Shown one piece after another: positions 1-10,569 of a stretch of DNA of 64,000 nucleotides (positions are counted from its first letter, which is position 1; the number at the start of each line of letters is the position of its first letter). The notes under the pieces were generated by a model that saw only the letters and a list, made by a program, of their open reading frames with translations, was not told the DNA's origin and did no database searches. The stretch lies in contig NC_086386.1 in NCBI RefSeq assembly GCF_036588685.1, positions 71,794,682 to 71,858,681 of the forward strand. The letters are read 5' to 3'. This stretch comes from Mytilus trossulus. Its lineage: Eukaryota; Mollusca; Bivalvia; Mytilida; Mytilidae. The translations under genes and the position numbers were made by a program.

Positions 1-1816
1 ACGGAAAGTCCGTAATCAATTGGCATAATCAAAAGCTCAAGCACATCATTACAGGCATTTTCTTATGTAGAAAAATTATCATCACTTTTTTTAATAAACC
101 ATAATCCTTTCATTTGTATTTCTGAATTAAAAATTATGTAAAGTTTTCTTCTTGTCAGGCTTAAAAAAGTATTAACAGAGACGGTATTTAAGCTGAATTT
201 CAGTTACTGCTAGAAACTTAGCGGATCAACTTAAACTGGAAACTTATCAGTGGACTGAGTCCTATGGGATATCATTAAACAACATCCGTTTAAATCAAAC
301 ACTTTCTACAGAGGCAAGACAGTTTTATAGATGAAGGAAATATCTTTGGTTAGCTTTGCTTGCTAGCTGAACCGGGAAGTCATTATTAGGTAAGGTATAT
401 ACTACCCTCCTTTCCAAAAAGTCTAGTCCTACAGACAGATAGATCGATAATCTGTCGGAATAGTCTACTCTTAAAATATTGCAGTTTACCTAACCTAACA
501 ATGAGCAGTTCTGCTAGCATTCAATTGCAAGCGAACCAAAGATCCTACCTTTTCACACACACTCATTGTAATCGGCTGTAACTTCAACATATTACATAGT
601 CGCCTGTGTTTATATGAACAACAATGCCCAAACAATAATAAGTCAGCGGAATAGTGAGATGTTTGAATATCCAATAATCATCCGATTGTCAGTTGTTAAA
701 ACAACGTTTTTAAGTTCGTCTCCATGTTTATTTGTCATGACATATGCAAGTAAATATCAAGCAGAGAACACTTTTCTCCTTATTTTGGTAAACTGAAATC
801 ATAGTTTAGATAGAAAGTAATCCTGTCCTACGGTATTTGTGTATGTTCACATCAAAATGCTACATATAGATAGCTGTCATATTAAAATTCGCGAATTTCT
901 CATTGCTAAAATTTGGTACATTAGTTTTTTCGGTGTAGATAAAAATCCAAGTTTCTTATTAAAACCCGCGTGCAAAAGGTACATAAAGGTGATGAATATA
1001 GGAAATTGGTACTTTTTTCGTAAAAAATTGGAAAATACATTGTTTCATGTGAAATGACGAATTCAGGGGGTGTAGGAGCGTGCATCCCTTCGATTGAGAA
1101 ATATAGAATGTTTTAGCATAAAATCACCTTAAGCAATTATCGATTCGCCCGCTCGGCATGATAAATTAATTTTCAGTTTTCAGGAAATATGCCCCCTCCC
1201 TGGTTAAAAAATTCCGTGAGCCATCCCCTGATATGTGTAGCGATAATACCAACGTTGTCCGTTTATTTTGAAAATAGGGACTATTTGTTTCCAATATTCA
1301 GATTCAACTTATATTTGATTATAATACTAATAGATTAACAGTACTCAGACTGATATATACAAATACCAGATACCTTAATATATGATCTCACATGAAAGCG
1401 GACCGAAAGGGCAACAACATAATTTGGATTTTAAATTATAACACATCTGTAAACTTATGGTTAAAAAAATCTATGGGATTGTTTTATAAAACTAAGGGGT
1501 AAATTCATATTAATGTACCTAAACTTTTCAGAATATTTTTTTTTTTTCAAATGACAGTTAATACCTTATACAGGCCCCATTTAAGGCTGACCAATGAATG
1601 TTCTTCACACTGAGAAGTTTTTGTGATATATCTTTTTCGTTTTGTAAACAGAAACATATTCCAAAGACAAGACGATAAGACAGCAGTGAGAAAAGTAAGT
1701 AAATCAAGTTCTAAAAAAACAATCATATTTCGCATACAAAATACCAGGGTGGAATCCTCTTTATTTATCAATTTTTCATGCACAAGCAGTTGATTAGGTC
1801 AGAAATAATCAACCTA
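1..1816. other. Intergenic, no gene recognised
   Basis: AT-rich sequence. The open frames at 614-796, 839-1057 and 1547-1783 are short, start without context and match no family I recognise. I see no splice-flanked coding segment, tRNA or clear repeat. Confidence 0.5.
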
Positions 1817-1895
1817 TAATGGTTTACTTTTTAAATTGTTAATTGGATGGAGACGGTTGTCTCATTGGCACTCACACCACATCTTCTTATATCTA
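1817..1895 (+). repeat. SINE-like family A, 3' fragment
   Basis: The stretch reads ...gttgtctcattggcactcacaccacatcttc..., the 3' part of a dispersed family (called A here). The same block recurs at about 5930, 20870, 23410 and 41270 on this strand, and inverted at about 29540, 52750, 53710 and 55960. Family A is the most frequent repeat in this window. Confidence 0.75.
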
Positions 1896-2399
1896 ATGAT
1901 TGTTGGGTTATGCCTCATTATTTTTTACATAAACTATAGCGAGATAATTGTATGGTTATAACTGTTCATCAAAGTTGAGACACTAGTATCTGATTGTACT
2001 AGGCATTGTTGTAATCCAAAACAACTTTTCATAGATTTCTTGTACATCTAGCTCATCTTTAGTTTTACCACTTAATACAAAAGTAGCTCCTAGTGTAAAA
2101 CTTAAAACATTTCACACTGGACAATCAACATGTTTTCCAGGTTTGTTAAAAAAAAATAAAACTTTTGTTTTATTAAGGTTTACATTTAAAGGGGCACTAA
2201 ATACGAGATATATGAAAAATATAAATCTAAAGTGTCGGATTTCTAAGATTTGTTTGAGCGATCGTTCTAACAGTCTAATGAAAGTGAAATAGTGAAATAA
2301 TAACTCGCTTTTAGCAGCCAGTATGATGCAATTTTGTCAAATTAAGCTACTTAACATTGATGATGAATATTTTTTCACTTGGAATTGAATAATTCGACC

Positions 2400-3260
2400 T
2401 CATTGAATCCGTATTCATATGAACTTCAATCTAACTCCTCAACTAAAGATGGACAACACATGAATTGTGCTTGTTCGGTTATTTAAAGGTAACGAATGTC
2501 TTTGAAATACACACGAAAAGTGGGACTTTCTATATCGCCCTAGGCTATATGACTGCCAAATTGCAGACCTCCTATTTTGAAACAATCGTAACTACTCGGC
2601 AATTCTCGCTACGCAGTACAATAGGTTATTTCTTCGTGCAACCAGAAAGGCCGAGTTGTTCCGATTGATTTTGAATCATTGACAGCCAATCTTAAAACTG
2701 AACTGGCACCACAAGTATGTATAAAGAACCAGTTAGATCATTTATATGATAGATTGATTGTTGGTTGCTTAAAGTCCAGTGACAAATGTTTCATGCATAT
2801 TTGGATTGGTCAGACAATTTGCCTATGAAACAGGCCACCTACGGACCCATCAAAGAGTTGTTACAATGGTTCTAAACGTGCAAGGAGTTTGGCACTCTCT
2901 CTCTACACGAGGTATCTGGTTAAAGGTACTCATTCTTACCGGACGTGGCTGCCTGAGTAATTCATACATCCCACACAGCCAAACGAACGCCCCACTTTGG
3001 CATTGGTTTTACTGCCGGTTGGATGAAAATCACTGCATGGTGACCATTTATCTATTCCCCCGTCACCCTTGGAGGAGATCAGTTCTTTAAAAAACATTAA
3101 TGCATGTTTTTAGTTTTATTTTTGTTTATATACTGTAAATATGTATAGTTCAAGGACAAACTTCAATTTTATTGACTAAATACAGCGTCCTGGATAGAGT
3201 TTAAAGAACTGAAAAACAGGGAAAAGGAGAGAAACATATTGATTAGATAAATAAAGCCCC
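2400..3260. other. Unassigned region, possible decayed repeat
   Basis: Locally more GC-rich than its surroundings, with open frames at 2465-2668 and 2779-3090 (+). Neither translation resembles a known domain and neither is bounded by clear splice sites. I could not pair it with another copy in the window, so it is left unassigned. Confidence 0.3.
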
Positions 3261-3268
3261 AGCCCTAA

Positions 3269-4508
3269 TTTTTTGTCGAGCCTGCAACTTTTGTTGCAGA
3301 AAGCTCGACATAGGGATAGTGATCCGGCGGCGGCGGCGTTAGCTTACTTTTTAAAAGCTTTATATTTCAGAAAGTGGAAGACCTGGATGCTTCATACTTT
3401 GTATAAAGATACCTCATGTTACGAAGTTTCCGTCAGTCACATGTCAGATGTCCTTGACCTCATTTTCATGGTTTAGTGACAACTTGAAAAAAAAGTTCAC
3501 ATTTTTTGTAATGTTAAATTCTCTCTTATTATAAGTAATAGGATTACTATATTTGGTATGTGTGTACCTTGCAAGGTCCTCATGACCGTCAGACAGTTTT
3601 TACTTGACCTCGACCTCATTTCATGGATCATTGGTCTTTGTTTAGCTATCTTGTTTAATGTTAAGTTTATGTGGCAGTTGTAATAAAGATTGATACTTAG
3701 GACTATCAAAATAGTGATCAGTGAATAAGGTTAAGTTTTGGTGGTCAAGTCCATATCTCAGATACTATAAGCAATAGGGCTAGTATATTCGGTGTATGGA
3801 AGGACTGTAAGGTGTACATATCCAACTGGCAGGTGCCATCTGACCTTGACGTCATTTTCATGGTTTGAAAAGATTATAGTTAAGTTTTTGAGTTTTGGTA
3901 TGTTTTTCTCATACTTTATGCAATAGATCTACTATATTTATTGTATGGAATGATTGTAAGGTGTACAAGTCTAGCAGGCAGATGTCATCTGACCTTGACC
4001 TCATTTTCATGGTTCAGTGGTCAAAGTTAAGTTTTTGATTTTTGGTCTTTTTATCTAATATTATTTGCCAAAGGTCAACTATATTTGGTGTATGGAAATG
4101 TATTATGATCCATTTGTCAGTCCCGTAGGTTTTATTTGACCATGACCTCAATTTCACGGTTCATTGCTCTTTATATTTAGGACTATCAACATAATATCAA
4201 TGATTAGTAAAGAAGGCGAGACATTTCAGTGTGTGCACTCTTGTTGTGTTTTGGTCTATTTTTATTAAACTATAAGTAATAGGTCGACTATGTTTGTTGT
4301 ATGGAAGCATTGTTAGCTGTACATGTCTGCCTGGCATGGTTCATCTGACCTTGACCTCATTTTCATGGTTCAATTGTCTTTGTTTAGTAAGTTATCTTGG
4401 TTAATGTTAAGTTTATGTGACAGTTTTTAATAAAGCTTTATACTTATCAACATAATATCAATGATTAGTAAAGAAGGCGAGACATTTCAGCGTGTGCACT
4501 CTTGTTTT
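3269..4508 (+). repeat. Dispersed repeat with 5' hairpin and tandem internal subunits
   Basis: The left end has a hairpin (3275-3309; GTCGAG..TGCAAC paired with GTTGCA..CTCGAC). It is followed by about six diverged subunits of very roughly 100-260 bp, each carrying a TGACCTTGACCTCATTTTCA-like block (near 3447, 3605, 3841, 3990, 4139 and 4346). The right end repeats a block ending ...gacatttcag(t/c)gtgtgcactcttg at 4195-4244 and 4456-4508. There is no coding capacity, and the ORFs inside (3273-3476, 3497-3709) are chance. I read it as a non-autonomous bivalve repeat; the class is not determined. Confidence 0.7.
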
Positions 4509-4576
4509 TATATACATAAAAATAATAATAAAAATGTGTGAAGATTATTGATAAACGAATGACTATAATATTTCAG

Positions 4577-5215
4577 GTTCAATCCATTGAATGTTCAAAG
4601 ATGACAAACACATACGTTTCTAATGCATATTCGGATATAGTATTTGCGCAAGTTAAAGGTGATGCATTAGCTATTGCTGGAACAAAAAGAGAGGTCGGCG
4701 GCAGCGTTAGATTAGGGTACGTTGGCGTCGGAGGGAAGACAAATGAATACACTAAATATGATAACAGCACGATACTTAAGGGGTATACTAGAATTCCACC
4801 AGGACGTTCAATTCCATTCCATCCACATACTGCTAAAAATAGAGTGTACGTAACTCTAACTACAGCTGATCATTTGATCATTTGCGAGAATCATGCATTG
4901 AGACTGGGGCAAAACGTTATTGTTGATACCGAGGCAACATTAAGAGTGGCCAAAAAAAAGTCATTTATTGGAAAATTATACGAGAAATGGATCGATGAAG
5001 ACGGTAATGACTTTAAAGCAAGCGATTCGGATTCAGATAGTTCAAGTAGCGACAGTAGCGACAGCGATGATAGCGACGACAGCGATGATAGCGATGACAG
5101 CGACGATAGTGACGATGACGACGATGAAAATACTGACAAAGAAGACAAGGAGAACAAAGTGGACGAAGAGCAAAATGCTGACAATGACGATAAAGCAGTG
5201 GAACCCATAAGATGA
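4577..5215 (+). CDS. Unrecognised protein, probably a last exon, with Asp/Ser-rich acidic tail
   Basis: An open frame runs from a strong acceptor (…atatttcag at 4568-4576) to a TGA at 5213-5215. The frame stays open upstream to an ATG at 4538, but that would translate through the acceptor, so I prefer either an exon starting at 4577 or initiation at the ATG at 4602 (MTNTYVSNAY…), giving 204 residues. About 125 residues form a mixed, probably beta-rich region with several Gly-rich turns (REVGGS, GYVGVGGK) and the motif IPPGRSIPFHPHT. A basic patch (KKK) and the segment KLYEKWIDEDGNDF follow. The tail is about 30 alternating Ser/Asp residues, then Glu/Lys/Asp-rich sequence to the end. I do not recognise the family. 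The acidic tail resembles calcium-binding or phosphorylated low-complexity regions such as those of mollusc shell-matrix proteins, but no signal peptide is visible in this exon. The structured half has clear coding character, while the tail is a simple repeat. Upstream exons were not identified. Confidence 0.65.
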   Translation, partial: VQSIECSKMTNTYVSNAYSDIVFAQVKGDALAIAGTKREVGGSVRLGYVGVGGKTNEYTKYDNSTILKGYTRIPPGRSIPFHPHTAKNRVYVTLTTADHLIICENHALRLGQNVIVDTEATLRVAKKKSFIGKLYEKWIDEDGNDFKASDSDSDSSSSDSSDSDDSDDSDDSDDSDDSDDDDDENTDKEDKENKVDEEQNADNDDKAVEPIR

Positions 5216-5321
5216 AAGATTTTCTCTGTAAATTCTATTCACATTAGAAGTGCTATTTAAAATTGACATATTCATGTTTATTTATTCTTTGTAAAAAGTA
5301 TTTGAAGACGATACTAGTATT

Positions 5322-5618
5322 CATTATGATCAACATGTGTTCCTTCTTAATCATAATCAACATGTGTTCCTTCTTTATCATAATCAACATGTGTTCCTTC
5401 TTAATCATAATCAACATGTGTTCCTTCTTTATCATGATAAACATGTGTTCCTTCTTAATCGTGATCAACATGTGTTCCTTCTTAATCATAATCAACATGT
5501 GTTCCTTCTTAATCATGATCAACATGTGTTCCTTCTTACTCGTGGTCAACACGTGTTCCTTCTTAATCATGATCAACATATGTTCCATCTTAATCAATGT
5601 CTGTTCCTTCTTAATCAT
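5322..5618 (+). repeat. 27-bp minisatellite, about 11 copies
   Basis: The unit is close to AATCATAATCAACATGTG plus TTCCTTCTT. The GTTCC element recurs at 5339, 5366, 5393 and so on every 27 bp to 5582, with a shortened last unit. Because 27 is a multiple of three and the unit lacks stops in several frames, it produces long spurious open frames on both strands. It lies about 110 bp after the stop of the acidic-tail exon, so it may fall in that gene's 3' UTR. Confidence 0.9.
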
Positions 5619-5621
5619 ATG

Positions 5622-5700
5622 TATGCCACTGGACGTTATGCAAACACCAAACGATCTTACTCATATGATAACGTTTTGTAAAAGTTATCTTTAGAATGAA
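5622..5700 (+). repeat. Fragment of a dispersed repeat (GCCACTGGACGTTA type)
   Basis: The string tatgccactggacgttatgcaa… matches a block at 63900-63935 (ttgccactggacgttaaacaac…). Both look like copies of one dispersed family, fused here to the end of the minisatellite. Confidence 0.55.
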
Positions 5701-5894
5701 ACGTTTGAAAACACAAATGTTCCAGCTAGAATGGAAACTAGGTGGAAGAGATAGTTTGTTATTAAAATGAGTTGACCGTGACTGGTCCAAGGCTACCAAC
5801 AATATACATTCAAGCCAACACATTATCCATATAAAATTTGGGAGTTCAATTATTAAAGTTATATATTACTTTAGGATTTTCAAAAAGGTTTTAT

Positions 5895-5985
5895 GTCAAT
5901 GCATTGTTTTATTTCTGTGTCATTTGGTCCCTAGTGGAGAGTTGTCTCATTAGCAATCATATATCTTCTTTTTATATGTATAGAA
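5895..5985 (+). repeat. SINE-like family A, 3' fragment
   Basis: It carries the family A block …tgtgtcatttggtc…gagagttgtctcattagcaatca…tcttct, matching 23395-23450 and 41250-41315. Confidence 0.75.
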
Positions 5986-6159
5986 CAATGTGGGACATAT
6001 GGAGTACAATCAGGCGGGTGCGGTGGTGGTTTAAATCATTTGAATAAAGCTTATAGTTTAGAGATTTAAAGACCTGGGAGTTTTATACCTCGTTTACAGA
6101 TGTCTCATGGTACGACGTTTCCGTCTGTAAACTTTGCATATTCCACAGAATAAAATGAT

Positions 6160-6345
6160 TTTATCGATACATGTTTCTGCTGAGGGCCTAATTTTCCCTT
6201 ATAATGTTGTATTTAGCAAAACCTTTCAGAGAATTAGGTCCTGAATACTCTTCCACTTCGTTCTATATTTCGCCTTCTGAACTTTTTGATTCTAGCGTCA
6301 CTCATTTTTTTTTTTAAATCCTAGTATCTATGATGAGTTTATTAG
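6160..6345 (+). repeat. Dispersed repeat D fragment (…tagcgtcact…tatgatgagtttatt)
   Basis: The segment ttttgattctagcgtcactca… followed by …tagtatctatgatgagtttatt matches 38490-38575 and 58120-58200. This copy has lost the central CTGATGAGTCT portion, which is replaced by a T-run. Confidence 0.6.
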
Positions 6346-6829
6346 AATAAAAAAAATGTATGGAAGGACATTCCTGGCCATGGCTTAACCAAATACATTA
6401 TTTCTAATCGGAAATACAATATAAAGAATTGCGACTAAGTGAGTTTTGGTTTTGGTTAATGCCATGAATCATTTTGTATACTCGAATTTTGCAAAAGGCT
6501 GTCAAAATAGGCCGGTCTAGATGGGGTTTATGGAAAAGATAAAAAAAAAATGCTTATAATACAGTTAACTGGATACCAAAAAAAATACCCCAGAAATATA
6601 AAGAATAGAGAAAAATATGCCCAAAAATAATGAATTGAGAAATCGGTTTGCTGAAATATAGAAAATAGAATAAAAAGACCAAAGTATAAAGAAGAAAGAC
6701 AATGGTAAAAGAATAAAGAATACAGAATTGATTCATATAACATTTATCTATAAAACAATAATCACATACTGGCAACTTAAGTACAACAAAGTATCATAAC
6801 GTCATTAAAACCCAATTTCTACAATGAAA

Positions 6830-7087
6830 TTAATTAAACTTTGAACTCTGTTTATTGTCTGTTGCCAAAAGACTCCATAATTGAATCATAACCAGAAAAG
6901 GAACGACAACCCATATACCGTTTGGAATAAGGTATATAAATATTTCTTGCATTATTGTATTTTGTACTCTAAGTGGTCCTGCTCCACAGTATTCTGTAAA
7001 CATGACAAAATACAGTACGGTCTTCCAGAACGTCATCACTGACACCGTGAACGCCATCAAACGTGTGTGCTGGCTCTTTTGATAATG
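6830..7087 (-). CDS. Terminal exon of a putative EXPERA (EBP-like) membrane protein
   Basis: On the minus strand an acceptor (pyrimidine tract ending TTTTTTCAG, 7088-7096) opens an exon in phase 0 that encodes 85 residues to a TAA at 6830-6832. There are two hydrophobic segments. The first contains TVSVMTFWKTVLYFVMFTEY and the second IPNGIWVVVPFLVMIQLW, followed by a short polar tail. The order of a basic stretch (HYQKSQHTR), a helix with W/K/Y residues, then a loop and xxPNGxWxxxP matches the last two helices of EXPERA-domain proteins (emopamil-binding protein, TM6SF and related families). Those are membrane proteins involved in sterol metabolism or ligand binding. Upstream exons should lie at higher coordinates but were not found, so the full gene and substrate are unknown. 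The family call is from motif recognition only. A decayed gene copy is possible, though the exon has no stops. Confidence 0.5.
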   Translation of the reverse strand, partial: HYQKSQHTRLMAFTVSVMTFWKTVLYFVMFTEYCGAGPLRVQNTIMQEIFIYLIPNGIWVVVPFLVMIQLWSLLATDNKQSSKFN

Positions 7088-7534
7088 CTGAAAAAAGATT
7101 AATACTATGCTTAGTGATATTCCACTCATGTGGTTTAACAAAAGAAAAATATACAGCTTTTCATCGAAACATATTAAGTTTTATATCATAATTTTCATCT
7201 GCAAACAATATGTCATGGAAGCGAACCGCATTTTTGTCATACAATTACCTTAATTATTTGCATAATGTCATGCTCGTATGATATCTTAGTTTACATCTGT
7301 ATCTATGTATATAGATATACTAATGGAAATGGGTGATTTGATTATCAATGAGACACCAAATTATGATGTCACGCTTCTCGTTTTAAATTTTTGCTATTGT
7401 GCTTTAAAAATTGTCTATATGCCTTTTTTTTGTGATTCTTTGATACATGGCTCTGTACTTATACATCCCGTCATTGTGCTAATGTAAATTTTTGTATTCT
7501 TGCCTTTCAGTTTTTCAGTGTGCTTCCTTGTTAC

Positions 7535-7625
7535 ATAGGGGCATCGGTGGTCGTGTGGTCTAAATAGTTACTACTGTAATCACTAGCCAGTCAACACTGA
7601 GGTTGTACAAGCAACATGCAGATAC
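7535..7625 (+). repeat. tRNA-derived SINE head, B-box damaged
   Basis: The segment ggtggtcgtgtggtctaaatagtt…actagccagtcaacactgaggttgta resembles the tRNA-related 5' part of bivalve SINEs. An A-box-like TGGTCGTGTGG is present. The B-box that should follow ggttg is missing, so this copy is probably not transcribable by RNA polymerase III. Confidence 0.45.
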
Positions 7626-9370
7626 AGAAAATTATTTTGGTTTCATTATGGGAGCTGTCAACACAAATTTCGTGGTTTTTTTTTCTTCAACATCACTATA
7701 TAAACATAATAAACATACCAAAAGTATAACTAATACAGAAAGAACCACTTCTACAACATTTAATCTGAAACAGTAAAAAGAAAATATCAAAATAGAAGGT
7801 TGTGTCTGTCGGTCTGTTTGTTTTGTTTTGATTGTTTATTTGTTTTTTTTTATCCATTAGTTTAGTAGTCAAAGGGAGCCAACTATATATATAACCTATC
7901 ACGGATGCTTTATGATTATCATTACGAGTTCCCTTTGGTGAGTGTCTCACAAATGACTGATGACATACAATTCCACCATACATATATAGGATCAAGGGAA
8001 AGTTTTTGGCTTGTGGTACGTAGTATGCTATTTTTAAGGCCTTTTGTCATCTGTAATTGGTTGTTTTTTTCCAAGTTTCTGGATTGTTGCCGGGATGGTG
8101 TGTGTTACTTTTCAGGCCTACTGTCACCCCGCCAAGATTTGTTGGTTCATCGTCGAATCAACATTGACGTTCAAAAGTGGGGTACATATTGTAAATAGGA
8201 ATATATCAAACTGTATGACGAACTTTTAATTTTTGATAAGGTAACAAAGATTCTGCTATAATGTACTTTCGATCTCTTATAGGTTTCATCTTCGACTGTT
8301 CGCTAGTACGTCCAGCAATAATATATTATATATATATTTTTAATATAATTCGACATAATCTAATTAGACCTTAGCTAGGAATCAGAGAAAAACAACCAAA
8401 ATTGCTTTTATCTAGCAATGGAATAATTAATTGCTGCCAATCAATTTGCAGGCAACATGGGAGACAACTTTATTAGCCTTAGTCGTTATGTAAAACCGAA
8501 ACTGAGTTATTCATTGTGCTGCAGTTGTTATTTTATCAATTCGTTCTGTGATCATATTGTAATTGAGAATAAGGATAGTCCAACATTTCAATAACTTACT
8601 TTTTTGCCAATTAATATCCAGCTCCACTAATCGGGAAACGGATAGATGATAGATGTTAAAGTTAAATAAAAAAAAATCACGAGATTTGTGCCAGAGTTAT
8701 CTCTCTTTAATTATCTACGAATTTAGGAAATTGTTCTATTTTACTAATTTCCAAGTTGGGAACCTTATTCGTCACTGGGTAATTTAAAGGCAATTGCCTG
8801 ATTCAACATATTGACAGTTTTAGACCGGGGTCTGGAAGTCAGTCAACAAGGGGGATCAAATGTCCAAATATTTTTTTCCGAATCCGGAAAGTTCTGTGCA
8901 GGATTATTTTTCACGTTTGACCAAGGTTCAATCCAAAAATGCCAAAACAGACATCTAGTAAAATTTCGATCAACACTCAAGTTCCCGTTTCCAAAACTCC
9001 TTTAAAATGAGAAAGAAGATAACAACAGGAGTGTTAAAGTCATAAGTCAAAAAACAACCTGCATCATTATGACAAAAAAATCCACCTACAAAACAGCTAC
9101 TAAAAGAAAACCGAAACCCAGACTTAGGCGTACAAATGTATGTGGATTCGATTCCCGTCCTATCGACATTCCTTAACAAGGCTGATGCAATGTTTTTTTG
9201 CTACGTCGAAAGAACCTGCCGATCAAGTACCAGGCTTGCTTTCTTTATAATTTTCCCTCATACTCCAAAACGCCCGCTTTCGGGATATACAAGGACGATT
9301 TCGACTCTCAACAAAACAAATATACTTAGAGTTTAGTATGACGTCCATTATCACTGAACTAGTATACATA
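7626..9370. other. Gap without recognised gene
   Basis: It contains simple T-runs and several short open frames (7905-8198, 8044-8229, 8811-9005 and others), with no domain I recognise. A possible acceptor (…ttttcag at 8109-8115) is followed by an open stretch of about 110 bp, but no donor or homology supports it as an exon. Confidence 0.4.
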
Positions 9371-9377
9371 TTTGTTT

Positions 9378-9535
9378 AGGGGCCAGCTGAAGGATGTCTC
9401 CGGGTGCGGGAGTTTCTCGCTATATTGAAGACCCATTGGTGGCCTTTGGTATTTGTCTGCCTTATAGTCGGGTTGTTGTCGCTTTGACACATTCCCCGTT
9501 TCCATTCTCAATTTTACTGACAGAATGAAGTTTAA
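9378..9535 (+). repeat. Dispersed repeat B
   Basis: The block …gacccattggtggcctttgg…gtcgggttgttgtcgctttgacacattcccc…ccattctcaattttac recurs at 14590-14690 on this strand and inverted at 19340-19440 and 30655-30790. This is a widespread mussel repeat. The ORFs at 9359-9674 (-) are translations of it. Confidence 0.75.
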
Positions 9536-10002
9536 AGACAGAGCTACCCGAACCCAAAATCCGGTTATGCCTTCTATTGCTTCGAGAGGGTAAACATATA
9601 TCCTGCACCACATGAGGCATCCCAATTCTTGTCTTTTTTTCAATTGGCAGAGGGTATTCATCTTTAATATGCATTTAAAACGAGCTTGACATGTTGTTTA
9701 GACCCATATGTTGACCACGAGGTGAATTTTTATTACTGTTTTTTTTGTGTCGGTTGGTTGCGGTCTTGTTGGCATACATTGCCATCATCTTTTGTATATT
9801 AATTTTTTCATTTCCTCTGTACGTAAATAAAAATATGTAAATTGGTCTATCAATTGAAAAACAAATAACAAAAAGTACAGTAATCTTTCAAAATATTGTG
9901 TGCTTTATTACGAAATTACAAATATCATTATTTAGGAAGCTGCAAATCAATCCGTAAAAATTTATTGAAATAAAGAATATTTATAAAACGATATCACGAC
10001 CA

Positions 10003-10020
10003 AAAAAAAAAAAAAAAAAA
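10003..10020 (+). repeat. Poly-A tract
   Basis: Eighteen A residues after a short AT-rich stretch. It could be the 3' tail of an inserted retroposon, but no body was identified. Confidence 0.7.
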
Positions 10021-10421
10021 GTAGAAAAAAAATTGAACAGTTTTTAAATATGAGATAGACGAGTGTGCGTTCTGCACATAGTCCATAAATACCTACAAAC
10101 TTATTCCTCCATAAAATACCTACAAACTTATTCCTCTAGAAAATGAGTCCTCTTCGTCCATGTATCGTCTGTCTACTACTATGTAATATTTATCTAGAAA
10201 AAAATAAGACTTTAGTTAAAATTAAATGTGGTAGTTATCACGTAAAATGCATTCTGTAAACAATACTTTTTACAGTGTACATGAATCTAAACTTGCCATT
10301 AAGGTAATCAACTTCCTGCATTGATACTTAATTTTTTGTGTACACTTTTAAAGATTTTATAAGCCACGAACTGTTGGTATCTTGACGAAAGAACTATGAA
10401 ACTTATATTTCAACCCTCGGA

Positions 10422-10448
10422 CCCCCCCCCCCCCCCCCTTTTTTTTAT
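10422..10448 (+). repeat. C-run/T-run at the end of a GGATCC-type repeat
   Basis: A run of about 18 C, then T, then atccgccactg. The ATCCGCCACTG end matches the right end of the repeat at 31828-31972, so this is probably a terminal fragment of that family. Confidence 0.55.
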
Positions 10449-10569
10449 CCGCCACTGCTGGGTAAGTTTACTCATGCGACCAAAATAATATCCATTGTTT
10501 AATTAAGTGTCCTTAACGGAAAGCATGACATTTATAAACACAAAACAGTAGTCTTTATTTCAATTAAAA

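Noticed and set aside
4538-4576. ATG at 4538 as the start of the acidic-tail protein
   Set aside because: Its reading crosses a strong acceptor (ATATTTCAG) and an AT-rich intron-like stretch. An exon start at 4577 or ATG at 4602 fits better.
4891-5275. Antisense and shifted frames rich in Ser-Leu or Ile-Val over the Asp/Ser tail
   Set aside because: They are shadows of the GAC/AGC repeat in the plus-strand exon.
5253-5694. Long open frames with MCSFL / HMLIMIKKE repeats
   Set aside because: They arise from a 27-bp minisatellite whose length is a multiple of three. They occur in several frames and both strands, with no non-repetitive part.
7905-8229. Overlapping frames of 97 and 61 codons after a possible acceptor
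   Set aside because: No recognisable domain, no donor, and no sign of codon bias. Insufficient to call an exon.
9136-9180. tRNA-like B-box (ggattcgattcccgtcc)
   Set aside because: No A-box, acceptor stem or cloverleaf could be built around it.
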